Shown here: positions 8,925 through 17,251 of the stretch, one piece after another
How positions within the stretch are numbered: the stretch's first letter is position 1
Layout: the number at the start of each line of letters is the position of its first letter
Source of the DNA: Bradyrhizobium sp. NAS80.1
GTDB taxonomy: Bacteria; Pseudomonadota; Alphaproteobacteria; Rhizobiales; Xanthobacteraceae
NCBI RefSeq assembly: GCF_001908205.1
Contig: NZ_LGHL01000014.1
Span: 1-64,000, forward strand
DNA: 64,000 nt
Reading direction: 5' to 3'
Program-made: the position numbers and the translations under genes
Notes under the pieces: model-generated
Databases searched by the model: none
Seen by the model: only the letters and a program-made list of their open reading frames with translations
What the model was told of the DNA's origin: nothing

Positions 8925-10987
8925 TGCGAAGCGATAACGACATGACCGACCCGGTCTGCAACGCGCAGGCGGCGCCCCCACGCTCGCGCTCGGTGGTCCG
9001 CGCGATGATCTGGGCCACGGTGCCGGTGTTGCTGGTAGTGCAGCTGCTCGCCTCCGCCGGCGTCGAGGTCTCGAGCTTCTGGTCGCAGATCCGGCAACTC
9101 GATGAGCGCACCGCCCGTACGGCCGAGAGCCGCGCCGAGCTGATCGCCGAGCCGCTCTGGAAGATGCGTTACGACCAGGTCACGAGCGTGCTCAACGAGA
9201 TCCTGCACGACGAGACAATCGCTGCGGTGGCGGTCTATGACGATACGGGCGTTGCCATCGCCCGAGTGGTGGCACGTCCCTCGGATCAGGCGGTCTCGGA
9301 GGTTTCTCGTCCGATCGAGTACCGCAACGGCAACATCGCCGTTGAGGCCGGCCGCATCGTGATCGCCTATTCCTACGCGACGATCTACGCCCACACCGGC
9401 AGCCGGCTGTTGCTGCTTCTCGTTGTCGGCCTGCTCGCAACGCTCGCGACAGTGGTCGCGATGCGGATCTCGGCGAACATCTTCATCGGCAAGCCGCTCG
9501 CGGCAATCATGTCTGCGATCCAGCGCAGCAAGCAGGATGGCCGCGCCTATCCGGCGGAGGTCAGGTCGTCGAACGAATTCGGCCAGCTCGCACATGCCTT
9601 CAATGCCATGCAGCACACGACGTCGGGCGCGCTGGACCGGCTCGGGCACATGGCCTCGCACGATCCGCTCACGGGGCTGCCCAATCGCCGCTCGCTGTCC
9701 GAGCGCCTGGTGACCTTGAGCCGCGATGCCGGCTCGCCGGACTCCCTGATCGCCTTCTGTTTCATCGATCTCGACGACTTCAAGGGCATCAACGACACCT
9801 TTGGGCATGACGCCGGCGACAAGTTCCTGGTTCACATTTCCGAACGTCTGCGTGAAGCGGTTGAGCCGGAAGATTGGGTCGCGCGGCTCGGCGGCGATGA
9901 ATTCGTCGTCATCCGCCCCGAGGTCAGCAACGCTGCGACCGCGCAGGCATTCGCGCGCCAGCTGCTGGATGCGATTTCAGAGCCGATCCGGCTGCACGAC
10001 AAGCAGGTCGTGCCGCGCGCCAGCATTGGCCTTGCCGTGCGCCGCGCCGGAGATCCCGAGCTGTCGCATCTGCCGGCGCTCGCGGACATCGCGCTCTACC
10101 ATGCCAAGAGCAAGGCGCCCGGTACCGTTGCCGTGCTGGACGAAGCGCTCCAGCGCGACTATCGCCGCCGCCGGGATCTCGAGCTCGCCATTTCCGCCGG
10201 CTTCGCCGAAGGGCAGTTCGAGGTCTGGTATCAGAGCCAGGTCGACCTCGAGAGCCATCGCGTCGTCGGCCTGGAAGCGCTCATTCGCTGGCGCCATCCC
10301 GAACATGGCGTGATCAGTCCGGGGGAGTTCCTGCCGCTGATCGAGCGCAGCGGCAATAACGCGCGGCTGACCCGCTATGTGCTGACTGACGCCTGCCGCG
10401 CGCTGCAACGCCTGGCTGCCGCCGGCAAGCCGCAGATCCGGATCGCGATCAACCTGCCGCCGTCCGAGCTTGCAGACCATTCGTTCGCCGCCGAGCTGCA
10501 CGCGACATGCGCGCGCCTCGGTGTCGCGGCCTCATCGCTGGAGCTCGAAATCACCGAGGGATCGCTGATCAACAACATCGCCTGCGCGTCCGAGACGTTG
10601 CACCGCCTGCGGCGTCTCGGCGCAACCATTGCGCTCGACGATTTCGGCACGGGCTACAGCTCGCTCGCCCATCTCAGGCGTTTCCCACTGGACAAGGTCA
10701 AGATCGACAAGGCCTTCATCAGCGAGATCCCAGACAGCGGCGAAGACAAGGCGATCGTCGGTGTCATCGCATCGCTCGCCGGCACCTTGGGGCTAACGCT
10801 TGTCGCGGAAGGCATTGAGCGCGCCGAGCAGGCGCGGGCAGTGCGCGAGATGGGCGTGAGGCTCGGACAGGGCTTTCTCTACCAGCAGCCGCAGCCGCTC
10901 GAGGCGGTGCTGAAATGGCTCGAGGCGGCGCCCTCAAGTAGCGTTCTCGCCGACAGCCCATCGATTGCACCCGAATTTGCCGCCTGA
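8924..10987 (+). CDS. Membrane GGDEF-EAL c-di-GMP enzyme with HAMP linker
   Basis: A 687-residue bifunctional-looking protein. There is a transmembrane helix at about 27-45, a periplasmic sensor region of about 110 residues, a second helix at about 162-185, a HAMP-like linker, then GGDEF (motif intact near residue 323) and EAL near 451. The EAL active-site set appears complete (EAL, ELEITEGS, DDFGTGYS, KIDKAF, EGIE). The usual RxxD inhibitory site before GGDEF is not kept: glutamate stands in place of arginine. Translation is coupled to the upstream binding protein (TGATG). Whether synthesis or breakdown dominates cannot be told from sequence. The 3' end converges on a TauE-like gene after 11 bases. 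Confidence 0.95.
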   Translation: MRSDNDMTDPVCNAQAAPPRSRSVVRAMIWATVPVLLVVQLLASAGVEVSSFWSQIRQLDERTARTAESRAELIAEPLWKMRYDQVTSVLNEILHDETIAAVAVYDDTGVAIARVVARPSDQAVSEVSRPIEYRNGNIAVEAGRIVIAYSYATIYAHTGSRLLLLLVVGLLATLATVVAMRISANIFIGKPLAAIMSAIQRSKQDGRAYPAEVRSSNEFGQLAHAFNAMQHTTSGALDRLGHMASHDPLTGLPNRRSLSERLVTLSRDAGSPDSLIAFCFIDLDDFKGINDTFGHDAGDKFLVHISERLREAVEPEDWVARLGGDEFVVIRPEVSNAATAQAFARQLLDAISEPIRLHDKQVVPRASIGLAVRRAGDPELSHLPALADIALYHAKSKAPGTVAVLDEALQRDYRRRRDLELAISAGFAEGQFEVWYQSQVDLESHRVVGLEALIRWRHPEHGVISPGEFLPLIERSGNNARLTRYVLTDACRALQRLAAAGKPQIRIAINLPPSELADHSFAAELHATCARLGVAASSLELEITEGSLINNIACASETLHRLRRLGATIALDDFGTGYSSLAHLRRFPLDKVKIDKAFISEIPDSGEDKAIVGVIASLAGTLGLTLVAEGIERAEQARAVREMGVRLGQGFLYQQPQPLEAVLKWLEAAPSSSVLADSPSIAPEFAA

Positions 10988-10998
10988 GCGCTGCGCGA

Positions 10999-11724
10999 TC
11001 AGGGCTGCGTCGCATTCCAGAGCATGGAGATGCCGGCTGCGATCATGATCGCGTCCATCACCAGGCGGAACACGTCCGGCTTCAGGTGCACCACGAAGCG
11101 TTTCGCGATGAAGGCGCCTGACATTAGCGAGGAGCCTGCGATCAGGCCCTTGATGAAGACGTCGCCGGTCAGCGCGCCGAAACGCTCGAAGGTCACGGAT
11201 TTCGCGAAGTAGAGGCCGAGCGAGGAGGCGGCCTCGGTTGCGAGGAAGGCACCTTTGCTGAGGCCGTAGAACAGGAACAGCGGCACACTGAGCGGGCCCG
11301 TCGAGACGACGATGCCGGTGAGATAGCCGATGATCGCCCCGCCGAACGCGAGATGCCAGAGATTGGCCTTGAGATGGTGCCGCGCCAGCCAATGGCGCAG
11401 CGGCACCATCGCGATCAGGAAGATGCCGATGGCGAGATCGACGGTGTGCGAGGGCAACGCCAGCAGCGTGCGCGCACCGAGCGCTGCCGCCGGAATGCCC
11501 GTGACCGAATAGGCAGCGCAGGCCCGCCAGTCGACCTCGCGCCACCAGGCCAGGATCCGCGAGAAGTTCGCCATCACGGAGGCGACCGCCATGATCGGCA
11601 CGGCTTCCTTCGGCCCATAGGCATAGACCAGCACCGGCATCAGCATGATCGACGATCCGGTGCCGACGATGCCTGAGATGGTGCCGGCGATGAGGCCGAC
11701 GGTGAGGACGAAGAGAAAGGCCAA
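10999..11724 (-). CDS. TauE/SafE family sulfite or anion exporter-like permease
   Basis: A 241-residue protein rich in transmembrane helices, opening MAFLFVLTVGLIAGTISGIVG with the GxxSGxxGxG pattern of the TauE/SafE (TSUP) family. Members move sulfite, sulfoacetate, sulfolactate or other organosulfur anions across the inner membrane. No sulfur gene is adjacent, so the substrate stays open. It is monocistronic; a long palindrome (11841-11920) lies upstream. Confidence 0.88.
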   Translation of the reverse strand: MAFLFVLTVGLIAGTISGIVGTGSSIMLMPVLVYAYGPKEAVPIMAVASVMANFSRILAWWREVDWRACAAYSVTGIPAAALGARTLLALPSHTVDLAIGIFLIAMVPLRHWLARHHLKANLWHLAFGGAIIGYLTGIVVSTGPLSVPLFLFYGLSKGAFLATEAASSLGLYFAKSVTFERFGALTGDVFIKGLIAGSSLMSGAFIAKRFVVHLKPDVFRLVMDAIMIAAGISMLWNATQP

Positions 11725-11840
11725 GGACGGAACCCCGGGAATCGGAGCAGTCTAGCCGGAGGGAGTGGTACGGGTGAATGGGGCTGCCAAATATTCGCCA
11801 GGACGATATTGGGGAATATCGCGCGAAATTGCTTCAACTT

Positions 11841-11920
11841 CGTCATTGCGAGCGCAGCGAAGCAATCCAGACTGTCGCCGCGGAAAGACTCTGGATTGCT
11901 TCGCTACGCTCGCAATGACG
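11841..11920. repeat. 80-bp palindromic repeat with 30-bp arms
   Basis: The arms (11841-11870 and 11891-11920) begin CGTCATTGCGAGCG and pair over 30 bases with one mismatch around a 20-base loop. I recognise this as a dispersed intergenic palindrome common in Bradyrhizobium and other alphaproteobacteria. It lies downstream of rpiB and upstream of the TauE-like gene, and could act as a terminator or RNA stabiliser for rpiB. Confidence 0.85.
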
Positions 11921-11943
11921 GAAGATGAGCAGCCGCGCGGTCC

Positions 11944-12390
11944 TCAGCCTTGCTCGTCCATGACGCGCAGCTTCTCGACGCGGCGGCGGAAATCCTCGTC
12001 CGTCGAGAATTCGGCCGAGAGATAAGATGAGACCAGATCCACGGCGAGCCAGGCGCCGACGATCTGCGCGCCGATGCACATGACGTTGACGTCGTCATGT
12101 TCGACGCACTGGTGGGCGGAATGGACGTCGTGGCAGACCGCGGCGCGGATGCCCTTCATCTTGTTGGCCGCGATGGACGCGCCGACGCCGGTGCCGCACA
12201 CCATGATGCCGCGGGCGGCTTCGCCCGAAGTCACCTTCTGCGCCACGGCCCGCGCAATGTCGGGGAAGTCCACCGGCTTGTCGTCATAGGAGCCGACATC
12301 GACGACGTCGTGGCCAAGGCTGCGGATGTGATCGATGACGGTCTGCTTGAGCGGCCAACCGGCGTGGTCGGATCCGATGACGAGACGCAT
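11944..12390 (-). CDS. rpiB: Ribose-5-phosphate isomerase B / LacAB-RpiB family
   Basis: A 148-residue sugar-phosphate isomerase. It keeps the family core: IGSDHAG near the start, DKPVDFPDIA, and IMVCGTGVGASIAANK with the catalytic cysteine. The ATG at 12390 is chosen because homology starts at MRLVIGSDHAG; an ORF extension upstream runs into a hairpin. RpiB interconverts ribose-5-P and ribulose-5-P, and relatives act on allose-6-P, galactose-6-P or tetrulose phosphates. The position after an ABC transporter and a beta-hydroxyacid dehydrogenase suggests a catabolic job rather than housekeeping. Confidence 0.9.
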   Translation of the reverse strand: MRLVIGSDHAGWPLKQTVIDHIRSLGHDVVDVGSYDDKPVDFPDIARAVAQKVTSGEAARGIMVCGTGVGASIAANKMKGIRAAVCHDVHSAHQCVEHDDVNVMCIGAQIVGAWLAVDLVSSYLSAEFSTDEDFRRRVEKLRVMDEQG

Positions 12391-12419
12391 ATGATTTCCT
12401 TCTCTCGAATTTGCATTGA

Positions 12420-12448
12420 CCGTGACAGCCGGAAAACGGCTGTCACGG
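12420..12448. terminator. Strong hairpin between binding protein gene and rpiB
   Basis: A perfect 12-bp stem (CCGTGACAGCCG / CGGCTGTCACGG) with a 5-base loop lies 12 bases past the stop of the minus-strand binding protein gene. No U-run follows, so it may be an RNA stabiliser that raises binding protein mRNA over rpiB, or a partial terminator. Confidence 0.55.
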
Positions 12449-12460
12449 CTTCTCTCTGGT

Positions 12461-13255
12461 TCAGCCACGCATGTCGGGCGGCAGCTCGACGCCGTGGAAT
12501 TTCTTGTAGATCGCGTTGAGCTTGCCGTTCTTGACGTTCTCGGCGATCCAGGTGTTGAGCTTGTCCATCAGGCGCGGCTCGCCCTTCTTCAGGCCGATCG
12601 CGAGGTCGAAGGTCGCCAGCGGAATTCTGGAATCGAAGACGCGCGCGGGATTCTTCACGCCGATCTGGTTGATGATCGTCGCGGACGAGCCGACGCAGTC
12701 GACCTGCCCGGAGACGGCCGCCGTCACCATGGTGGCGTCGTCATCATAGCGGGCGATCTTGAGGTCCTTGTCCTTCATGTTGGACAGGGCCGTATCCTGC
12801 GTCGTGCCGCGCGAGACGCCGATCGACTTGTCTTTCAGGTCGGGCCAATCCTTCACGGTCGACGACTTCAGGCAGCCGATGTCCGATTGCAGCGTCGCGT
12901 AGCGCTTGGTGAAATCGATCACCTTGGCGCGATCCGGCGTCACCGACAGGGTCGAGATGATGATGTCCGCTTTGCCGGTCAGGACGTTGGGGATACGGGT
13001 CGCGCCGGTGGTCTGGATGAATTCGAGCTCGAGCCCCCAGTCCTTGGCGAGCAATTGCGCCACCTCGACGTCGGAGCCGGTCGGCTTCATGTTGCTGTCC
13101 ATCATGCCCGAGGGCGGAATGGCGACGTCGGTCGAGATGCGGATCTTCTTGGCCTGCATGATGTCGTCGAGCAGGTCGGCCGATGCCGGCGTAGCGGCCA
13201 TCATCACAAGGCCGCACAGCGCGGCTGCCGCTCCCAGCAGTTTCTTGTTTGTCAT
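12461..13255 (-). CDS. Polar amino acid-type ABC transporter substrate-binding protein
   Basis: A 264-residue periplasmic protein of the PBPb (SBP family 3) class. The signal peptide ends about residue 26 (PASA). The mature chain starts with an IRISTDVAIPPSG strand, followed by GSDVEVAQLLAKD, typical of the amino-acid and organic-acid binding proteins. It is the 3' transport gene of an operon with an ATPase and two permeases, 19 bases after the ATPase gene, and is followed by a strong hairpin. The ligand is not predictable; neighbouring enzymes suggest a hydroxy acid or a sugar-acid derivative. Confidence 0.93.
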   Translation of the reverse strand: MTNKKLLGAAAALCGLVMMAATPASADLLDDIMQAKKIRISTDVAIPPSGMMDSNMKPTGSDVEVAQLLAKDWGLELEFIQTTGATRIPNVLTGKADIIISTLSVTPDRAKVIDFTKRYATLQSDIGCLKSSTVKDWPDLKDKSIGVSRGTTQDTALSNMKDKDLKIARYDDDATMVTAAVSGQVDCVGSSATIINQIGVKNPARVFDSRIPLATFDLAIGLKKGEPRLMDKLNTWIAENVKNGKLNAIYKKFHGVELPPDMRG

Positions 13256-13274
13256 TCCTGGTTCTCCTCTCCTG

Positions 13275-14033
13275 TTATGATTTCAGGTTTCCTGTGCCGA
13301 CGAACTGCATGAGCTCGGGTGTCGTTGGCGATGTCAGGATCGAGGCGGGTCCGGTCTCGTGGACCTTGCCGCGATGCATGAAGACGATCCGGTCGGCGAT
13401 GCCTTTGGCAAAACCCATCTCGTGGGTGACCATCACCATGGTCATGCCGTCAGCCGCCAGCTGCTCGATCACCTTCAGCACCTCGGCGGTGAGCTCGGGA
13501 TCGAGCGCCGAGGTGACTTCGTCGAACAGCATGACTTTCGGCTGCATGGCGAGCGAGCGGGCGATCGCCGCACGTTGCTGCTGGCCGCCCGAGAGTTGCT
13601 CGGGATAGGCATGCAGCTTCTCCTCGAGCCCGACCTGCGCGAGCACCTTGCGCGCGAGGTCCCTGGCCTGCGAGGCAGCCATGCCCTTCACCGCGCAGGG
13701 GGCGAGGGTGATGTTCTGCTCGATGGTGAGGTGCGGAAACAGATTGTAGCTCTGGAAGACGATGCCGACGTCCTGGCGCAGCGCGCGTAGATCGACATCC
13801 GGACGGTCGACCCGATGCCCGCAAACGACGATTTCGCCGCCGTCGACCTTCTCGAAGCGGTCGATGCAGCGCAGCGCCGTGCTCTTGCCGGAGCCAGAGC
13901 GGCCGATGAGCGCCAGAACTTCACCGCGCTCGACAGCAAAGGAGACGCCATCGAGCACGCGGAGCGCGCCAAAGCTCTTCTGCACGTCGCGGAGCGACAC
14001 GATCGGTTCGGAGGGGGAGGGGTTTTGCTGCAT
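13275..14033 (-). CDS. Amino acid ABC transporter ATP-binding protein
   Basis: A 252-residue ATPase of the GlnQ/HisP class. Walker A is GRSGSGKSTALRC, the signature is LSGGQQQRAAIARS, and Walker B is VMLFDEVTSALDPE. The ATG at 14033 lies one base after the stop of the permease gene (TGACATG), so translation is probably coupled; an upstream in-frame extension to 14063 overlaps the permease and is unlikely. It energises the two permeases encoded just upstream. Confidence 0.95.
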   Translation of the reverse strand: MQQNPSPSEPIVSLRDVQKSFGALRVLDGVSFAVERGEVLALIGRSGSGKSTALRCIDRFEKVDGGEIVVCGHRVDRPDVDLRALRQDVGIVFQSYNLFPHLTIEQNITLAPCAVKGMAASQARDLARKVLAQVGLEEKLHAYPEQLSGGQQQRAAIARSLAMQPKVMLFDEVTSALDPELTAEVLKVIEQLAADGMTMVMVTHEMGFAKGIADRIVFMHRGKVHETGPASILTSPTTPELMQFVGTGNLKS

Positions 14034-14034
14034 G

Positions 14035-14709
14035 TCAGGCTGGCGCGAGGTTGGACCTGCCACGTCCCATCCGCCGTTCCAGCCTCTGGCTGAACAGCGA
14101 CAGGGGATAGCACATGGCGAAATAAACGACGGCGATGATGGCGTAGATGGCGAACGGCTCGAACAGCGAGTTGTTGACGATCTGGCCCGAGCGCATCAGC
14201 TCGACGAAGCCGACGACGGAGGCGAGCGAGGTGTTCTTGATGATCTGCACCATGAAGCCGACGGTGGGAGGCGTCGCGATGCGGATCGCCTGCGGCAGGA
14301 TCACCTTCATCATGCGCTGGGTCCGGCTTAGCGCGAGGCCTTCGGCAGCTTCCCATTGCGGCTTCGGCACGGACTCGATGCAGCCACGCCAGATCTCGCC
14401 GAGATAGGCGGCGACATAGAGCGTGAGGGAAGCGCCGGCGGCGGCAAGCGGCGAGACCTGGAGGCCGATCGCGGCGAGGCCGAAATAGCCGAGAAACAGG
14501 ATGACGAGCAGCGGCGTGCCCTGAACGAGCTGAACATAGACGGCGCTGGCGAGCCGCACGGATCTGAGCGGCGATATTCGCGCCAGGGCGATCACGAAGC
14601 CGACGATGCCGCCGCCGATCAGTGCAATCGTTGACAGCCCAATCGTCCACAGCGCGCCCTGGCCAAGGAACATCAGATGATTGATGTTGAGATGTCCGCC
14701 CATGGTCAT
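14035..14709 (-). CDS. Amino acid ABC transporter permease (first of pair by ATPase)
   Basis: A 224-residue inner-membrane permease of the HisM/GlnP family with about five helices and the EAA-loop region EAAEGLALSRTQRMMKVILP. The start at 14709 follows the upstream permease stop by one base (TGAGATG). Together with the neighbouring permease it would form a heterodimeric channel for the operon's binding protein. Confidence 0.93.
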   Translation of the reverse strand: MTMGGHLNINHLMFLGQGALWTIGLSTIALIGGGIVGFVIALARISPLRSVRLASAVYVQLVQGTPLLVILFLGYFGLAAIGLQVSPLAAAGASLTLYVAAYLGEIWRGCIESVPKPQWEAAEGLALSRTQRMMKVILPQAIRIATPPTVGFMVQIIKNTSLASVVGFVELMRSGQIVNNSLFEPFAIYAIIAVVYFAMCYPLSLFSQRLERRMGRGRSNLAPA

Positions 14710-14710
14710 C

Positions 14711-15394
14711 TCACAACGGCGTGCCGAGCCGGCGCCGGCGCGGAAACAGCACGAGGCCAAGGCCCCAGAAGCCCGCGCGCATGATCAGCGACAGGATGAC
14801 GTAGAGCACGGCGACGATGATGTAGGTCTCGAACGCCCGGTAGGTGTCCGACTGGATGTAATTGGCGACGGCGGTGAGCTCCTCGGCCGAGATCTGCGAG
14901 CAGATCGAGGAAGCCAGCATCAGCAGCACGAACTGGCTGGTCAGCGCCGGATAGACCTTCTCGACCGCCGGCAGCAGGATGATATGCCAGTAGATCTGGA
15001 GGCGCGACAGCGCCAGCCCCTCGGCCGCCTCGATCTGTCCGCGCGGGATCGCCTCGAAACCGGCGCGCATGATCTCGGCGGTGTAGGCGCCGACATTGAT
15101 CGTCAGCGCGGCCACGGCCACCGTGAAGGCGGACAATTTCAGCCCCAGGCTGGCGAGGCCGAAATAGACCAGGAAGATCTGCACCAGCAGCGGCGTGTTG
15201 CGGATGGCCTCGACATAGACCTTGCAAGCGCCCGAGATCAGCGCGTTGTGCGTGCCGCGCCCGACCGCCGCGAGCGTGCCGAGGAGGGCGCCGAGCACCG
15301 TCGCGAAGGCGGCAAGCTCCAGCGTGAGGGCGGCGCCGGCCAGGAAACTCGGCCAACGCTCCAGCACTGCGGGAAAGTCGAGTTGGAGGCTCAT
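14711..15394 (-). CDS. Amino acid ABC transporter permease (second of pair)
   Basis: A 227-residue HisM/GlnP-type permease beginning MSLQLDFPAVLERWPSFLAG, with the EAA loop EAAEGLALSRLQIYWHIILLP. It shares the family pattern of the next gene and forms the transporter core with it. It follows the dehydrogenase gene by 10 bases, so transporter and enzyme are one transcription unit. Confidence 0.93.
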   Translation of the reverse strand: MSLQLDFPAVLERWPSFLAGAALTLELAAFATVLGALLGTLAAVGRGTHNALISGACKVYVEAIRNTPLLVQIFLVYFGLASLGLKLSAFTVAVAALTINVGAYTAEIMRAGFEAIPRGQIEAAEGLALSRLQIYWHIILLPAVEKVYPALTSQFVLLMLASSICSQISAEELTAVANYIQSDTYRAFETYIIVAVLYVILSLIMRAGFWGLGLVLFPRRRRLGTPL

Positions 15395-15404
15395 AGAAGT
15401 CGGG

Positions 15405-16304
15405 TCAGCCGGTCACCTGGTTGGTCATGCGGTCATAGACGCGGAACAGCGCCTGGTTGCCGTTGTTTCCTTCGCCGTGCGCGCGCGCATCGACATATTG
15501 GCTGGTGACGAGCGCGGTGCCGGGCAAAGGTACGCTCAGCGCCTGCGCGTGCTCCTGCACCAGGCGGAGGTCCTTCAGCATCAGGTCGATGCGGAAACCG
15601 GCGCCGACGTCGCCCTCGATCATGGAGGGGCCGAGCTTGTCCAGCATCCACGACGCCGCTGAGCCGCCGAGCAGCACCCGGCGCAGCAGGTTGAGATCGA
15701 CACCCGAGGCGCGTCCCAGTGCGAGCGCCTCGCAGATCGCCTGGATGTTGATGCCGCAGATGAGCTGATTGCAGAGTTTCACGGTCTGGCCGGCGCCGGG
15801 CGCGCCGACATGCGTGATGGTCGTGCCCATTGCGCGGAAGAATGGCTCGGCCTGGGCGAAGGCGGCCGCATCGCCGCCGGCCATAATCGAGAGCGCGGCG
15901 TTCTTGGCGCCCACCGGCCCACCCGAGACCGGCGCGTCGATGAAGCTGACGCCGGCCGTCTTCAGGTCGGCGTAGATGCGGCGGACCGCGACCGGCGAGA
16001 TCGTGCTCATGTCGACGATGAGCTTGCCGGGCGGAGGAGACTTCAGGAGGCCGTGCTCGCCATAAATGGTCGCCTCGACATGGGGCGTGTCGGGCAGCAT
16101 GGTGATGACGATGTCGGCGCCTTGCGCTGCATCGGCAGGACTCCTGGCGCGAACGGCGCCTGCGTTGACACTATCGGCCAGTGCGGCCTCATTGAGATCG
16201 AAGACGTGAACCGAGTGCCCGGCCACCAGAAGGTTGCGGACCATCTCGCGGCCCATCGTCCCGATGCCGATGAAGCCCACATTGCCCTTGTCGTTCCGTC
16301 CCAT
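15405..16304 (-). CDS. 3-hydroxyisobutyrate dehydrogenase family oxidoreductase
   Basis: A 299-residue beta-hydroxyacid dehydrogenase. The NAD(P) site is VGFIGIGTMGREM, the substrate motif is DAPVSGGPVGAKN, and the catalytic lysine is in GQTVKLCNQ. The family covers 3-hydroxyisobutyrate dehydrogenase, tartronate semialdehyde reductase, L-threonate dehydrogenase and related enzymes; sequence alone does not choose among them. It lies between a FadR-type regulator (39 bases upstream) and the transporter permeases, so it probably oxidises or reduces what the transporter brings in. Confidence 0.93.
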   Translation of the reverse strand: MGRNDKGNVGFIGIGTMGREMVRNLLVAGHSVHVFDLNEAALADSVNAGAVRARSPADAAQGADIVITMLPDTPHVEATIYGEHGLLKSPPPGKLIVDMSTISPVAVRRIYADLKTAGVSFIDAPVSGGPVGAKNAALSIMAGGDAAAFAQAEPFFRAMGTTITHVGAPGAGQTVKLCNQLICGINIQAICEALALGRASGVDLNLLRRVLLGGSAASWMLDKLGPSMIEGDVGAGFRIDLMLKDLRLVQEHAQALSVPLPGTALVTSQYVDARAHGEGNNGNQALFRVYDRMTNQVTG

Positions 16305-16343
16305 GGCGTTCGCCTGCTTCCTGGTTGATGGGCCCGTCCGCGA

Positions 16344-17084
16344 TCAGCGTGAGGCGCTTGTCTTGTCCATGTCGCCGACGAGGGCGCGCCGCCGGTATTC
16401 GTCGCCGATGGCAAAATGCTTGCGCAGCGTCGCGTCCGCCCGCTCCGGATCGCGCGCGATGACTGCTTCGAAGATGCGCCGGTGATCGTCGATCAGATAC
16501 GTCTTCATTGACGGAAAGGCCTGCACCAGCTCGCGGCGGCTGCGATGCGAATGCGTCAGCAGGCCCGCCATCGAACCGTGCAGAACCGTCAGCGTCTCCG
16601 AATGCGATGCCACGACGATGGCGCGATGGAATTCGAAGTCGGCCATGCCGCCGGCGTCCGCCTCGTCGATCGTCTCCCCGATCTTCGCGAGCGCGCGCTG
16701 CAGGCGTTCGAAATCGGCAATGTTGGCGCGTTCGCAGGCGAGCCGGATCGCCTGACATTCGATCGCGACGCGCGCCTGCATGACGTCGTCGAGCATGTCC
16801 GCCTGCTGGGCCAGCGCGAAGGTGAAGAAGTCATTCAGAACAGAAACGTCCGGCCGGGTTACGACCGTGCCGATGCGGTCGCGGATCTCGACAATGCCGA
16901 GCACGGTGAGGGCGCGTAGCGCCTCGCGAACGATCGGCCGGCTGACGCCGAGCTGGGTGGCAAGCTCGCGTTCGGAGATCAGGCGGTCGCCGGGCTTGAG
17001 CGAACCCGCGAGCAGGCGCTCGCGTAAGAAGGCGAACACCTTCTCGAACCCTTTTTCGCCTTCGGCGGCCCGTTTGAGCTCCAT
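16344..17084 (-). CDS. GntR family regulator, FadR subfamily
   Basis: A 246-residue repressor. The N-terminal winged helix contains LKPGDRLISERELATQLGVSRPIVREALRAL; the C-terminal FCD domain shows metal or ligand residues in the DFEFHRAIVVASHS and DDHRRI regions. The start at 17084 (MELKRAAEG) was chosen because homology begins there and because the upstream extension would cover the promoter and operator. It is the first gene of a minus-strand operon with the dehydrogenase and ABC transporter, and probably responds to their substrate while repressing its own promoter. Confidence 0.93.
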   Translation of the reverse strand: MELKRAAEGEKGFEKVFAFLRERLLAGSLKPGDRLISERELATQLGVSRPIVREALRALTVLGIVEIRDRIGTVVTRPDVSVLNDFFTFALAQQADMLDDVMQARVAIECQAIRLACERANIADFERLQRALAKIGETIDEADAGGMADFEFHRAIVVASHSETLTVLHGSMAGLLTHSHRSRRELVQAFPSMKTYLIDDHRRIFEAVIARDPERADATLRKHFAIGDEYRRRALVGDMDKTSASR

Positions 17085-17107
17085 CCTCGTCTCTTTTGGT
17101 CTGATCT

Positions 17108-17144
17108 TGGTCAGACCAGTATTATGACCAGAAATGGACGTCAA
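17108..17144 (-). promoter_or_regulatory. FadR-type operator and promoter of the catabolic operon
   Basis: TGGTCAGACCA at 17108-17118 is a perfect palindrome matching the TGGTNNNACCA consensus of FadR-subfamily repressors. A further TGGTC half-site lies 12 bases away on the same strand. On the minus strand a TTGACG at 17144-17139 could be the -35 box, with an AT-rich TCATAATACT after it, so the operator overlaps the probable start of transcription. This fits autorepression. Confidence 0.65.
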
Positions 17145-17251
17145 GGGGCTGGTGTCCGCGAACGAGGCTCCGTGAACGACCTGCGCTGCTGACAGCATGT
17201 TGGCAGCAGGGACTGGCTACGACCATCTCCTGACAAAATGGAGAGCGGGTC

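Noticed and set aside
12416..13312. Plus-strand ORF opposite the binding protein gene
   Set aside because: Shadow frame with no recognisable fold; the opposite strand has a full ABC binding protein.
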